This document shows, in pieces, positions 28,039-36,729 of a stretch of 64,000 bases of DNA (position 1 is the first letter of the stretch; each line of letters opens with the position of its first letter). The position numbers and the translations under genes are program-made. Location of the stretch: assembly GCA_046339595.1 (NCBI GenBank), contig JBKDUF010000079.1, forward strand, positions 1 through 64,000. Reading direction: 5' to 3'. Source of the DNA: Ga0077527 sp021300125. GTDB lineage: Bacteria; Pseudomonadota; Gammaproteobacteria; Burkholderiales; SG8-41. The notes under the pieces are model-generated. The model was not told where the DNA came from, searched no databases, and saw only the letters and a list, made by a program, of their open reading frames with translations.

Positions 28039-28827
28039 TCAGGGATATAAATGCTCGTCATCGCATCGGTTCATCCGTTGCAGCACCGCGACAAACTCGG
28101 GAAATTCCATGCCCAGCTGGCGCTCCAGTCCTGCGGCGCGTTGCCGCAACCCGGCCCAGCCCAGCGCGCCAGGCGCATCGCGGAATGCCAGTGCGATGAC
28201 GTTGCCCTGCCGGCGCGCGGGCAGGCACAGGGTGCCAGCCGGGAAAGCGCCCTCGATGCGCTTGAGCACAGCGTTGAACTCACGGTCACCGCCCCACAGA
28301 TTCACCACCAGCATCCCGCCCGGCTTGAGACGTTGGCGGCAATCGCGGTAAAACTGCGTCGTCGCCAATGCTTCGACCTGTGATTCGGCATCGTAGCCGT
28401 CGACCATGATCAGATCGGCCTCGATATCAGGCCTCGCGATGTATTCGGCGCCATCACCGACAATCACCGAAAAGTGCTGGTCATCCGCCGGCACGGCGAA
28501 ACACTGCCGCGCAATGGCCACCACCTGCGGATCAATCTCCAGGACCCGGATGCGCGTCGCGGGATAGTGCCGGCGCAGGAACTTGGCCACCGAGCCGCCG
28601 CCCAGCCCGACCATCAGCACATCCCGGGGCTCGGGCAGGAACAGAAGGCAGCCCACCATCGCCCGGGTGTACGAAAGCTCAAGGTCGTCGGGTCGCGCCA
28701 GGCGCATCGCGCTCTGCACGGTATCGCTGCCGATGTGCAGCGAGCGCACGCCATACTGTTCGCTGACATAAACGGTACTGGCATCCTCCGCGGGCTTGCG
28801 CAGGCGCCATTTCGGTACAAATCGCAT
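28039..28827 (-). CDS. Spermidine synthase-like (polyamine aminopropyltransferase fold) protein
   Basis: A 262-residue Rossmann methyltransferase-fold protein. Residues 75-95 hold MVGLGGGSVAKFLRRHYP, with VLEIDPQVVAIAR next and GDGAEYIARPDIEADLIMVDGYD, all matching the SpeE-like family. It lacks the N-terminal beta-hairpin domain seen in full spermidine synthases. Activity on polyamines is not assured. The start at 28825-28827 (MRFVPKWR) is uncertain, as there is no clear ribosome site; the frame is open further upstream but overlaps proS in antisense. Divergent from proS. Confidence 0.75.
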   Translation of the reverse strand: MRFVPKWRLRKPAEDASTVYVSEQYGVRSLHIGSDTVQSAMRLARPDDLELSYTRAMVGCLLFLPEPRDVLMVGLGGGSVAKFLRRHYPATRIRVLEIDPQVVAIARQCFAVPADDQHFSVIVGDGAEYIARPDIEADLIMVDGYDAESQVEALATTQFYRDCRQRLKPGGMLVVNLWGGDREFNAVLKRIEGAFPAGTLCLPARRQGNVIALAFRDAPGALGWAGLRQRAAGLERQLGMEFPEFVAVLQRMNRCDDEHLYP

Positions 28828-28905
28828 CGGGACGGGGCTCGGTGATGGACTGGGGAATGCTATAGCCTCCTGTAGAATAAGGTTTTTTTCCACTCCGGAA
28901 CAAGC

Positions 28906-30630
28906 ATGCGGGTCTCGCAATTCTTCATTTCCACACTCAAGGAGGCCCCCTCCGAAGCCGAGGTGGTCAGCCACAAGTTGATGCTGCGCGCGGGACTGAT
29001 CAAGCGCCTCACCAGCGGCGTCTACACCTGGATGCCGCTGGGCCTGCGTGTGCTGCGCAAGGTCGAGCAGATCGTGCGCGAGGAAATGAACCGCGGCGGC
29101 GCGGTGGAACTGCTGATGCCGGCAGTACAGCCGGCGGAACTGTGGCAGGAATCCGGCCGCTGGCAGCAATACGGCCCGGAACTGCTGCGCATCAAGGACC
29201 GCCACGAACGCGATTTCTGCTTCGGCCCCACTCACGAGGAGGTGATCAGCGATGTGGTGCGGCGCGAGATACGCAGCTACCGCCAGTTGCCGCTGAACCT
29301 GTACCAGATCCAGACCAAATTCCGCGACGAGATCCGCCCCCGCTTCGGGGTAATGCGCGGGCGCGAATTCCTGATGAAGGACGCCTATTCGTTCCACGCC
29401 GGTTATGACGACCTCGCGCGCGAATACCGCAACATGCATGACACCTACAGCCGCATTTTCACCCGGCTGGGCCTGAAATTCCGCGCGGTTGCCGCCGACA
29501 CCGGCTCCATCGGCGGCACCGGATCTCACGAGTTTCATGTCCTCGCCGACTCCGGCGAAGACGCCATCGCCTATTGCCCGCAGTCGGATTACGCCGCCAA
29601 TGTGGAGCTGGCCGAGGCGATGGCGCCCGCAGCGGCCAGGGCCGCGCCGGGCCGGACAATGCAGGAGGTCGCCACGCCCGGGGTCAAAACCATTGCCGAC
29701 CTTTGCAGGTTCCTGAAGGTGGAGGCCGCAACAACGGTCAAGGCCGTGGTGGTGGATGGCGCCGAAGGCCGGCCGGTGCTGCTGCTGCTGCGTGGCGACC
29801 ACGAGCTCAATCTGGTCAAGGCCGGCAAGCTGTCGCAGCTGAAGCAACCGGTTTCGTTTTCAAGCGCCGAGGCCATCCGCACCGCCTTCGGCGCAGAGCC
29901 GGGCTCGCTGGGGCCCGTCGGGTTCAAGGGCGCCGTCGTCGCCGATCGCGCCGTCTCCGCGATGAGTGATTTCGTCACCGGAGCCAACCGTAACGACCAC
30001 CATCTGACCGGAGTCAACACCGGACGCGACTTTGCCGAGCCGGTCTGGGCCGACCTGCGCAACGTCGTCGCTGGCGACCCTTCGCCCGACGGCAAGGGCA
30101 GCCTCGAACTCTGCCGGGGCATCGAGGTCGGCCATATCTTCCAGCTGCGCACCAAGTATTCCAAAGCGCTGGGGCTGAACTTCCTGGACGAGTCGGGCCA
30201 GTCCCAGGTCATGGAAATGGGCTGTTACGGCATCGGCGTGACCCGTGTAGTTGCCGCGGCAATCGAGCAGAACCACGATGAACGCGGCATCATCTTCCCC
30301 GCCGCGATTGCGCCATTCGCAGTCGCAATCGTGCCCATCGGTTACGGTAAGAGCGCAGCGGTGCGCGAAGCCGCCGACCGGCTGCACGATGCGCTTGCTG
30401 CTGCCGGCATCGACGTGCTGCTCGACAACCGCGACGAGCGGCCGGGCGTCATGTTCGCCGACATGGAGCTGATTGGTCTTCCCCACCGGGTGGTGATCGG
30501 CGAGCGCGGACTCAAGGACGGTGTCGCGGAATACAAGGGCCGGCGCGACGACAAGGCCACAAACATCGCCTTGGGCGACATAGAAAATTCAATAAAATCA
30601 ATGATATGCGGAGATTCGCCGCAATCCTGA
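28906..30630 (+). CDS. proS: Prolyl-tRNA synthetase (bacterial type with editing domain)
   Basis: A 574-residue class II aminoacyl-tRNA synthetase. Motif 1 lies around LRVLRKVEQIVREEMNRGGAVELLMP, motif 2 in FRDEIRPRFGVMRGREFLMKDAYSFH, and motif 3 near MGCYGIGVTRVVAAAIEQ. Residues about 225-400 are the INS editing domain that clears Ala-tRNA-Pro. The C-terminal anticodon-binding domain contains VLLDNRDERPGVMFADMELIG. Start ATG 28906 begins MRVSQFFISTLKEAPSEAE as in homologues. The 3' end carries repeat copy c and overlaps the next gene by 25 bp. Confidence 0.96.
   Translation: MRVSQFFISTLKEAPSEAEVVSHKLMLRAGLIKRLTSGVYTWMPLGLRVLRKVEQIVREEMNRGGAVELLMPAVQPAELWQESGRWQQYGPELLRIKDRHERDFCFGPTHEEVISDVVRREIRSYRQLPLNLYQIQTKFRDEIRPRFGVMRGREFLMKDAYSFHAGYDDLAREYRNMHDTYSRIFTRLGLKFRAVAADTGSIGGTGSHEFHVLADSGEDAIAYCPQSDYAANVELAEAMAPAAARAAPGRTMQEVATPGVKTIADLCRFLKVEAATTVKAVVVDGAEGRPVLLLLRGDHELNLVKAGKLSQLKQPVSFSSAEAIRTAFGAEPGSLGPVGFKGAVVADRAVSAMSDFVTGANRNDHHLTGVNTGRDFAEPVWADLRNVVAGDPSPDGKGSLELCRGIEVGHIFQLRTKYSKALGLNFLDESGQSQVMEMGCYGIGVTRVVAAAIEQNHDERGIIFPAAIAPFAVAIVPIGYGKSAAVREAADRLHDALAAAGIDVLLDNRDERPGVMFADMELIGLPHRVVIGERGLKDGVAEYKGRRDDKATNIALGDIENSIKSMICGDSPQS
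30584..30607 (+). repeat. AT-rich interspersed motif, copy c
   Basis: AAAATTCAATAAAATCAATG followed by ATAT, inside the last codons of proS and reaching the ATG of the next gene. AT-rich against strongly GC-rich surroundings. Confidence 0.55.
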
Positions 30631-31226
30631 CCGGCAGCGTGCTGCTGAGCCCATCCGCGGTCCTTGGCGGAGCGCAACAGTACGAACCGCTGTCGGTCAG
30701 CGTGCGCGCCGCGCTGCACCAGGCGGTGGCCGACCAGGCCACACCGGTGCTGGCCTTCGATACCGAACAGGAAGCCCGGGCCTGGCTGGCCGCGATGTCT
30801 TCGCGCCTTCAGAAGCGCATGCCGAATCGCGTGGAACGCGAGGAGTTCCTGCTTACCGTGCATTACGAAGCACGCCGCGCGGGACTGGATCCGCAAATGG
30901 TGCTCGGCCTGATCCAGGTGGAAAGCGCGTTTCGCAAGTACGCCGTTTCCAGCGCTGGCGCCCGCGGCTACATGCAGGTGATGCCGTTCTGGGTGAAGCT
31001 GATCGGCAGCAGCGAGCACAATCTGTTTCACCTGCGCACCAACCTGCGCTTCGGCTGCATCATCCTGCGCCACTACATCGACATCGAAAACGGCAACCTG
31101 TTTCGCGCGCTGGGCCGCTACAACGGCAGCCTGGGCAAACCCGACTACCCGAACATGGTGCTGCGCGCCTGGCGTGACCAATGGCATTACTCGGCGCCCC
31201 CGGAAATCCGCGCGGCCTCGCGATGA
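30606..31226 (+). CDS. Lytic transglycosylase, SLT domain (secreted)
   Basis: A 206-residue protein with a signal peptide (MRRFAAILTGSVLLSPSAVLGGA). The SLT domain from about residue 75 has catalytic Glu in GLIQVESAFRKYAVSSAGARGYMQVMPFW and the terminal LGRYNGSLGKPDYPNMV. A peptidoglycan-cleaving role is expected in the periplasm. Its start overlaps the proS 3' end by 25 bp in another frame, a linkage common in betaproteobacteria. It is distinct from the transglycosylase at 5684. Confidence 0.88.
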   Translation: MRRFAAILTGSVLLSPSAVLGGAQQYEPLSVSVRAALHQAVADQATPVLAFDTEQEARAWLAAMSSRLQKRMPNRVEREEFLLTVHYEARRAGLDPQMVLGLIQVESAFRKYAVSSAGARGYMQVMPFWVKLIGSSEHNLFHLRTNLRFGCIILRHYIDIENGNLFRALGRYNGSLGKPDYPNMVLRAWRDQWHYSAPPEIRAASR

Positions 31227-31240
31227 ACGGCAGGAATGCG

Positions 31241-31834
31241 ATGAATGAAATCCTGATCCTCTACTACAGCCACCAGGGCGCCACCCGCGACATGGCGCAA
31301 TGGATCGCGCGCGGCGTCGAACAGGCCGGGGCCGTCTCCCGGTTGCGCACCGTGCCCCGCGTGTCCACGGTTTGCGAAGCGTCGGAGCCCGCAATCCCCG
31401 CGAAAGGCGCACCTTACGCGGAGTTGCGGGACCTGGAGGAATGCGCAGGCCTTGCACTCGGTTCACCCACCCGTTTCGGCAACATGGCCGCGCCGCTGAA
31501 ATTTTTTCTCGACGGCAGTTCGGAGCTGTGGCTCAGGGGCGCCCTTGCGGACAAGCCCGCCGCAGTCTTCACCTCGACCGCAAGCCTGCATGGCGGACAG
31601 GAAACCACGCTGCTGTCGATGATGCTGCCGCTGTTGCACCACGGCATGCTGATCGTGGGCCTGCCCTACAGCTCGCCGGAGCTTCTGGCCACCACCGGGG
31701 GCGGCACGCCCTATGGCGCGAGTCATCACGCCGGCGCCGCGGGCGATCTGCCCGTCAGCGACCAGGAACGCCGGCTCTGCATCGCGCTGGGAAAACGCCT
31801 CGCCGAAACCGCCCTGAAGCTGGCCCGGCCATGA
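31241..31834 (+). CDS. WrbA-like flavodoxin-fold NAD(P)H:quinone oxidoreductase
   Basis: A 197-residue flavoprotein. The FMN phosphate loop is YYSHQGATRDMAQ near the N-terminus; GSPTRFGNMAAPLKFFLDGS and TSTASLHGGQETTLLSM are the characteristic WrbA blocks, followed by GLPYSSPEL and GTPYGASHHAG. It is expected to reduce quinones by two electrons. Two starts are possible: ATG 31223 (overlapping the preceding stop) and ATG 31241, the latter having CAGGAA at good spacing and the family N-terminus (MNEILILYYS). Confidence 0.88.
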   Translation: MNEILILYYSHQGATRDMAQWIARGVEQAGAVSRLRTVPRVSTVCEASEPAIPAKGAPYAELRDLEECAGLALGSPTRFGNMAAPLKFFLDGSSELWLRGALADKPAAVFTSTASLHGGQETTLLSMMLPLLHHGMLIVGLPYSSPELLATTGGGTPYGASHHAGAAGDLPVSDQERRLCIALGKRLAETALKLARP

Positions 31835-32196
31835 CCGCTGCGGCACTCCCGCGCCCGGTCGTCGTGGCAGCAGCGCTGCACATCGCATTGATCGCGCTGT
31901 GCCTGCTCTGGGAACTGTGGCTTGCGCCTTTGCGGCCAGGCGGTTCATGGCTGGCCTTGAAAGTGCTGCCCCTGCTTCTGATCGCACCCGGTGTGCTCGG
32001 CGGCAGGCTTTACACCTACCGTCTGTCGACAATGCTGGTGCTGGTCTACTTCGCGGAGGGCGTTGTGCGGGGCTACAGTGAAAACGGGCCGAGCCAGTGG
32101 CTCGCATGGACGGAAACCGCACTGGCAACGGCTTACTTTTTCGCCGCCATCGTCGCAGTGCGCAGCCTTCGCGGCGGCATTCACCGCGAAGGCTGA
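31831..32196 (+). CDS. DUF2069 membrane protein
   Basis: A 121-residue integral membrane protein with about four spans: an N-terminal one from VVVAAALHIALIALCLLWELW, then LKVLPLLLIAPGVLGGR, MLVLVYFAEGVVRGY and ATAYFFAAIVAVRSL. This pattern with WELWLAP and YFAEGVVRGYSE fits DUF2069. Its ATG overlaps the stop of the WrbA-like gene (ATGA), a pairing frequent in Proteobacteria. Function unknown. Confidence 0.82.
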   Translation: MTAAALPRPVVVAAALHIALIALCLLWELWLAPLRPGGSWLALKVLPLLLIAPGVLGGRLYTYRLSTMLVLVYFAEGVVRGYSENGPSQWLAWTETALATAYFFAAIVAVRSLRGGIHREG

Positions 32197-32197
32197 G

Positions 32198-32305
32198 GCA
32201 TCAACATGCGAGTTTCAGAGCTGGGGGTTGAGCCCACAACACGTTGCGAGCCGCAACAGGTTGTCCATGCATCAACATGCGAGTTTCAGAGCTGGGGGTT
32301 GAGCC
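32198..32305. repeat. 37-bp direct repeat duplicating the leuA 3' end
   Basis: The same 37 bp occur at 32198-32234 and 32269-32305. The second copy includes the last codons and stop of leuA (encoding LNPQL-stop); the first is an extra copy downstream. Between them lies a GTTGCG-AGC-CGCAAC hairpin (about 32243-32257) within outer ACAAC/GTTGT arms, a possible leuA terminator without a T run. Confidence 0.85.
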
Positions 32306-33827
32306 GCTCGGACTTGGCGTAGAGCTTGTTGACCGCGTTGATATAGGCCTTGGCCGAGGCCACCACGATATCGGTATCCGCTCCCTGCCCGTTAACGATG
32401 CGGCCATCGCGCGACAGCCGCACGGTGACTTCGCCCTGCGCATCAGTACCGGTAGTGATGGCATTTACTGAATAGAGCAGCAGTTCCGCCTTGCTGTCCA
32501 CCAGCGCCTCCACCGCCTTGAATGCTGCGTCCACAGGCCCGCTGCCGTGGGCTTCCGAGGAACGCTCGCGCCCCTGATCGGACATGATCACGCGGGCATA
32601 GGGCTGCTCACCGGTTTCGGAATGGGCGGTCAGCGAGACCAGGTTGAAGCGCTCGTTCTCGACATGTTCGAGGTTTTCCTCGCTGATGAGCGCGTGAAGG
32701 TCTTCGTCGAAAATCTCCCGCTTCTTGTCCGCCAGTTCCTTGAAGCGTTTGAAGGCGGCATTGAGTGCCTCTTCCGACTCGAGTTCGACGCCGATTTCCT
32801 GCAGGCGGGTCTTGAAGGCATTGCGCCCGGAGAGCTTGCCCAGGGTCAGCCGGTTGGTGGTCCAGCCCACCGACTCCGCGCTCATGATTTCGTAGGTTTC
32901 GCGGTGCTTGAGCACGCCATCCTGGTGGATGCCGGACTCGTGGGCAAAGGCATTGGCGCCGACAATCGCCTTGTTCGGCTGCACCGGATAGCCGGTGATG
33001 CCGGAAACCAGCTTGGAGGCCGGGACAATCTGGGTGGCATCAATGTTGGTATCGCACTGGAAAAGATCCTGCCTTGTACGCACCGCCATCACGATTTCCT
33101 CGAGCGAAGCGTTGCCCGCCCGCTCTCCCAGGCCGTTGATGGTGCACTCCACCTGCCGCGCGCCGTTCTGGACGGCGGAGAGGGAATTGGCCACCGCAAG
33201 GCCGAGGTCGTTGTGGCAGTGCACCGACCAGATCACCTGGTCCGAGTTCGGGATACGCTCGCGCAGATTCCGGATCAGGCTGCCGAACTGGTCAGGCAGC
33301 GTATATCCGACGGTATCGGGCACGTTGATCGTTCGCGCGCCAGCCTTGATGACCTGCTCCAGTATGCGGCACAGGAAATCGAGGTCTGAACGGCCTGCGT
33401 CCTCAGCCGAGAATTCGACGTTGTCGGTGTAATCGCGCGCCCACTTGATCGCCCGCACGGCCTGGTCGATCACCTGCGAAGGCTCCATGCGCAGCTTCTT
33501 CTCCATGTGGATCGGAGAAGTCGCGATGAAGGTGTGGATGCGCGGCAGCGCAGCCACCTTCACTGCTTCGCCGCAGCGACGGACATCCTTCTCGTTGGCA
33601 CGCGCGAGGCCGCAGATGGTACTGTCCTTGATCGCACGCGCCACCGCCTGTACCGACTCGAAATCGCCATCGCTGGCCGCGGGAAAGCCGGCCTCAATCA
33701 CGTCCACACGCATGCGCTCGAGCTGGCGCGCGATGCGCAGCTTGTCTTCCCTGGTCATAGAAGCGCCTGGGCTCTGTTCGCCGTCGCGCATCGTGGTGTC
33801 GAAAATGATGAGTTTTTCCTTGGCCAT
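32286..33827 (-). CDS. leuA: 2-isopropylmalate synthase
   Basis: A 513-residue enzyme condensing 2-ketoisovalerate with acetyl-CoA, the committed step to leucine. The N-terminal HMGL-like TIM barrel shows IIFDTTMRDGEQSPGASM, then the metal motif SVHCHNDLGLAVANSLSA and NGLGERAGNASLEE. Linker domains contain NAFAHESGIHQDGVLKH. The C-terminal LeuA regulatory domain (about 390-513) ends HxxGP-type sequence EAHGSGPVDAAFKAVEALV. The ATG at 33825-33827 has AGAGG and matches homologues. A leader peptide candidate lies upstream. Confidence 0.96.
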   Translation of the reverse strand: MAKEKLIIFDTTMRDGEQSPGASMTREDKLRIARQLERMRVDVIEAGFPAASDGDFESVQAVARAIKDSTICGLARANEKDVRRCGEAVKVAALPRIHTFIATSPIHMEKKLRMEPSQVIDQAVRAIKWARDYTDNVEFSAEDAGRSDLDFLCRILEQVIKAGARTINVPDTVGYTLPDQFGSLIRNLRERIPNSDQVIWSVHCHNDLGLAVANSLSAVQNGARQVECTINGLGERAGNASLEEIVMAVRTRQDLFQCDTNIDATQIVPASKLVSGITGYPVQPNKAIVGANAFAHESGIHQDGVLKHRETYEIMSAESVGWTTNRLTLGKLSGRNAFKTRLQEIGVELESEEALNAAFKRFKELADKKREIFDEDLHALISEENLEHVENERFNLVSLTAHSETGEQPYARVIMSDQGRERSSEAHGSGPVDAAFKAVEALVDSKAELLLYSVNAITTGTDAQGEVTVRLSRDGRIVNGQGADTDIVVASAKAYINAVNKLYAKSERLNPQL

Positions 33828-33934
33828 GTCAAACCTCTGGGTCATGAGAACCGGCCATGCCGGTCCGATAACAGGGTTGCCCGGGCCGATCGTTCGGTCC
33901 GGTTCGGGGTGATGCAAGAGAGGAGGGGGTTGTG

Positions 33935-34018
33935 TTAGCGCGCGCGGCCGCGCAGCAGCAGACCGGCCGGCACGAGAGCGCGGGCATGAGGAATCAGGGT
34001 CTGCGGAAACGAATGCAT
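33935..34018 (-). CDS. Candidate leucine-rich leader peptide of leuA
   Basis: A 27-codon frame (MHSFPQTLIPHARALVPAGL, then LLRGRAR and TAA) between pssA and leuA. It contains five Leu, including three consecutive CTG codons followed by Arg-Gly-Arg. E. coli LeuL likewise has a Leu run followed after a few residues by RGR. It starts almost at the predicted transcription start (promoter 34028-34056), has no clear ribosome site, and no U-tailed attenuator is visible, so the attenuation mechanism is unproven. Nothing else is seen in 33828-34063. Confidence 0.45.
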   Translation of the reverse strand: MHSFPQTLIPHARALVPAGLLLRGRAR

Positions 34019-34027
34019 GATTCAGGA

Positions 34028-34056
34028 AATATAGCGGCTTTCAGGAACCGCCGCAA
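34028..34056 (-). promoter_or_regulatory. Sigma-70 promoter candidate for leuA
   Basis: Minus-strand -35 TTGCGG (34051-34056), 17-bp spacer, -10 TATATT (34028-34033). It lies just after the pssA stop and about 10 bp before the leader-peptide ATG. Confidence 0.6.
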
Positions 34057-34063
34057 GCCGTGC

Positions 34064-34888
34064 TCAGCCGTCCTGAGGCGGGGCCTGTTCCGGCTTGCGC
34101 GCGACCCTGTCATAAATCCAGAGCGCGTAACCCGACAGGCCGTAGATCACGAACAGCGTAAACAGCATTTCCGGCAAGGTGCCGGCAAAGGCGATCAGAA
34201 GCACAAAACCCAGGGCAATCGCGACAACGGCCGAAAACGACACACTCTTGCGCAGGTTGATGTCCTTGCCGCTGTAAAAGCGCAGGTTGCTGACCATGGT
34301 CAGGCCGGCCACCAGGGTCAGCCCCCACGCCAGCCATTTCACATCGGCACCGCGCACCTGGTATTCGCTCATCGCCAGCACCAGTCCGGCCACCAGCGCA
34401 GCGGCGGCCGGACTGGGCAGCCCCTGGAAGAAGCGCTTGTCGACGATGTCGATGTTGGTGTTGAAGCGCGCCAGCCGCAGCGCGGCGCAGGCACAGTAGA
34501 CGAAGGCCGCGATCCAGCCCAGCTTGGTCGAAAGCCAGGGCCCGAGCAGCGGTACTGTCTTCATCGCGGCGAAATCCTTGAGCGCCCAGACATAGACCAC
34601 GACCGCCGGCGCCACGCCGAAGGACACCATGTCGGAAAGACTGTCGAGCTCTGCGCCAAAGTCGCTCTGGGTGCGCGTCAGCCGTGCGATGCGGCCGTCA
34701 AGTCCGTCGAGCACAAGTGCGACAAAGATCGCGATCGCAGCCTGCTCGAAACGGCCACCCACCGCCTGCACCACGGCATAGAACCCGGCGAACAGAGCTG
34801 CCAGTGTGAACATGTTCGGCAGCCAGTAGATGCCACGCCGCGCGAAGCGGGACTTGATGAACTGCTTGTGTTCTTTCAGTTCGGCCAT
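34064..34888 (-). CDS. pssA: CDP-diacylglycerol-serine O-phosphatidyltransferase
   Basis: A 274-residue membrane enzyme making phosphatidylserine. The CDP-alcohol phosphotransferase motif is intact: LDGLDGRIARLTRTQSDFGAELDSLSD (D-G-x2-A-R-x8-G-x3-D-x3-D). About seven hydrophobic spans follow or flank it. The N-terminus (FARRGIYWLPNMFTLAALFAGFYA) matches the PssA type 2 group. Encoded 31 bp after psd, giving the two-step route to phosphatidylethanolamine. Confidence 0.94.
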   Translation of the reverse strand: MAELKEHKQFIKSRFARRGIYWLPNMFTLAALFAGFYAVVQAVGGRFEQAAIAIFVALVLDGLDGRIARLTRTQSDFGAELDSLSDMVSFGVAPAVVVYVWALKDFAAMKTVPLLGPWLSTKLGWIAAFVYCACAALRLARFNTNIDIVDKRFFQGLPSPAAAALVAGLVLAMSEYQVRGADVKWLAWGLTLVAGLTMVSNLRFYSGKDINLRKSVSFSAVVAIALGFVLLIAFAGTLPEMLFTLFVIYGLSGYALWIYDRVARKPEQAPPQDG

Positions 34889-34919
34889 GAATGCATCTTA
34901 ACCCATCGGCCGTCCGGGG

Positions 34920-35564
34920 CTAGACCAGCTCGGCCAACACCGATTCGGTGGCATGGACCTTGTCGCCGACCGAGGCCCGCGGCACCGCCTGCAGGGGCAG
35001 GTAGACATCGACACGCGAACCGAAACGGATGAAGCCGTAACGGTCGCCACGGGCGAAACGGTCTCCGGTTTTGGCATAACAGAGGATGCGTCGCGCGATG
35101 AGGCCCGCGACCTGGACGCAGGTCACCTCGTGCCCGGCGGCAGTACGCAGGCAGGTCACCGCACGCTCGTTCTCGAGAGATGCCTTGGCCAGCTCGGCAT
35201 TGAGAAAGCTGCCGGAAAAATACTCGGTCTTGATCACCGTGCCGTCCACCGGGATGCGGTTCGAGTGCGCGTTGAACACGTTCATGAACACGCTGATCTT
35301 GAGCGCCTCGCGGTCGAGGTAGGGGTCGCGCGCCTTCTCCACCGACACGATGCGACCATCAGCAGGCGACAGCACAGCGGCCGGATCTGCAGGAATTGCA
35401 CGGGGCGGGTCGCGGAAAAACTGGAGCATGAACAACAGCACCAGCCAGGGGAAGGCGGCCCAGGCAAAACCGCCCAGCACCTGGGCAATCAGCGCAACCG
35501 CCAGTGTTGACGCGATGAACGGCCAGCCTTCGCGGGCAATGATCGGATGCGGATAGGAGCTCAT
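34920..35564 (-). CDS. psd: Phosphatidylserine decarboxylase proenzyme (short type)
   Basis: A 214-residue inner-membrane enzyme converting phosphatidylserine to phosphatidylethanolamine. N-terminal membrane spans (WPFIASTLAVALIAQVLGGF, AAFPWLVLLFMLQFF), then the conserved FRDPPR, LSPADGRIV, and NVFNAHSNRIPVDG. The pyruvoyl cofactor should form by self-cleavage at Gly-Ser in RFGSRVDVYLP near the C-terminus. The ATG at 35562-35564 is used; an in-frame TTG six codons upstream is possible. Confidence 0.92.
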   Translation of the reverse strand: MSSYPHPIIAREGWPFIASTLAVALIAQVLGGFAWAAFPWLVLLFMLQFFRDPPRAIPADPAAVLSPADGRIVSVEKARDPYLDREALKISVFMNVFNAHSNRIPVDGTVIKTEYFSGSFLNAELAKASLENERAVTCLRTAAGHEVTCVQVAGLIARRILCYAKTGDRFARGDRYGFIRFGSRVDVYLPLQAVPRASVGDKVHATESVLAELV

Positions 35565-35652
35565 TTGAATGGCTTCAGGCAAAGAAAAAGCGGCCGGTCC
35601 GGGTTTCGCACGGCAAGTGCATCACCCGTTGCGGTCGCCCGTCAAGCCGGCA

Positions 35653-36669
35653 TCAGTTCTTGGTCTGGTCGACCAGCCGGTTTTTCTTGATCCAGGGCAT
35701 CATGTCGCGCAGCTTGGCACCCACGGTCTCGACCTGGTGAGCCTGGCCGATGCGGCGCAGGGCTTTCAGGGTCGGTGCGCCGGCCTTGTTCTCGAGGATG
35801 AATTCCTTGGCGAACTGGCCGGTCTGGATCTCGGCCAGAATCTTGCGCATTTCGGCGCGTGTCTCGTCAGTAATGATGCGCGGTCCGCGGGTGAAGTCAC
35901 CGTACTCTGCGGTGTTCGACACCGAATAGCGCATGTTCGCGATGCCGCCCTCATAGATCAGGTCGACGATCAGCTTGACCTCGTGCAGGCATTCGAAATA
36001 GGCCATTTCCGGAGCATAGCCGGCATCCACCAGGGTTTCAAAACCGGCCTGGATCAGCGCGGTAAGGCCGCCACAGAGCACCACCTGTTCGCCAAAAAGA
36101 TCGGTTTCGCATTCCTCGCGGAACGTGGTTTCGATCACGCCGGCACGTGCGGCACCGATGGCGGCGGCGTAGGACAGGGCAATGTCGCGCGCCTTCTTGC
36201 TCGGGTTCTGGTAAACGGCGATCAGCGCCGGCACGCCACCGCCCTGGGTATAGGTCGAACGCACCAGATGGCCGGGGCCCTTGGGGGCGATCATGATCAC
36301 GTCGAGGTCGGCACGCGGCTCGACCTGTTTGAAATGGACGTTGAATCCGTGGGCGAACGCGAGCGTGGCACCCTTCTTCAGGTTGGGCTCGATCTCGTCC
36401 CGATAAACGTCGGCGTGGTGCTCGTCCGGCAGCAGGATCATGACCAGGTCGGCACCTTTCACCGCATCGGCAACCTCCTTCACGGCAATACCGGCCTTCT
36501 TGGCCTTGTTCCAGGAGGCGCCGTCCTTGCGCAGGCCCACGGTCACCTTGGCTCCGGAATCCTTGAGGTTATTGGCGTGGGCATGGCCCTGGGAGCCATA
36601 ACCGATGATGGCAACCTGCTTGCGCTTGATCAGCGAGAGATCTGCGTCCTTGTCATAGTAAATCTTCAT
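35653..36669 (-). CDS. ilvC: Ketol-acid reductoisomerase (NADP)
   Basis: A 338-residue class I enzyme, second step of valine and isoleucine synthesis. MKIYYDKDADLSLIKRKQVAIIGYGSQGHAHANNL carries the GxGxxG NADP motif. Family traits further on are LLPDEHHADVYRDEI, KGPGHLVRSTY, and metal-binding residues in FREECETDLFGEQ and FECLHEVKLIVDLIYEGG. Length is standard. It follows ilvH after 60 bp. Confidence 0.97.
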   Translation of the reverse strand: MKIYYDKDADLSLIKRKQVAIIGYGSQGHAHANNLKDSGAKVTVGLRKDGASWNKAKKAGIAVKEVADAVKGADLVMILLPDEHHADVYRDEIEPNLKKGATLAFAHGFNVHFKQVEPRADLDVIMIAPKGPGHLVRSTYTQGGGVPALIAVYQNPSKKARDIALSYAAAIGAARAGVIETTFREECETDLFGEQVVLCGGLTALIQAGFETLVDAGYAPEMAYFECLHEVKLIVDLIYEGGIANMRYSVSNTAEYGDFTRGPRIITDETRAEMRKILAEIQTGQFAKEFILENKAGAPTLKALRRIGQAHQVETVGAKLRDMMPWIKKNRLVDQTKN

Positions 36670-36729
36670 TTCTTCCTCTTTTGGATCGGGGTTGTCTGGG
36701 TTCAGGCGGTACTGCTGCGCCGCGCCGGA

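Noticed and set aside
28828..29847. N-terminal extension of the spermidine-synthase-like gene
   Set aside because: Runs antisense to the conserved start of proS; homologous sequence begins only at about 28827.
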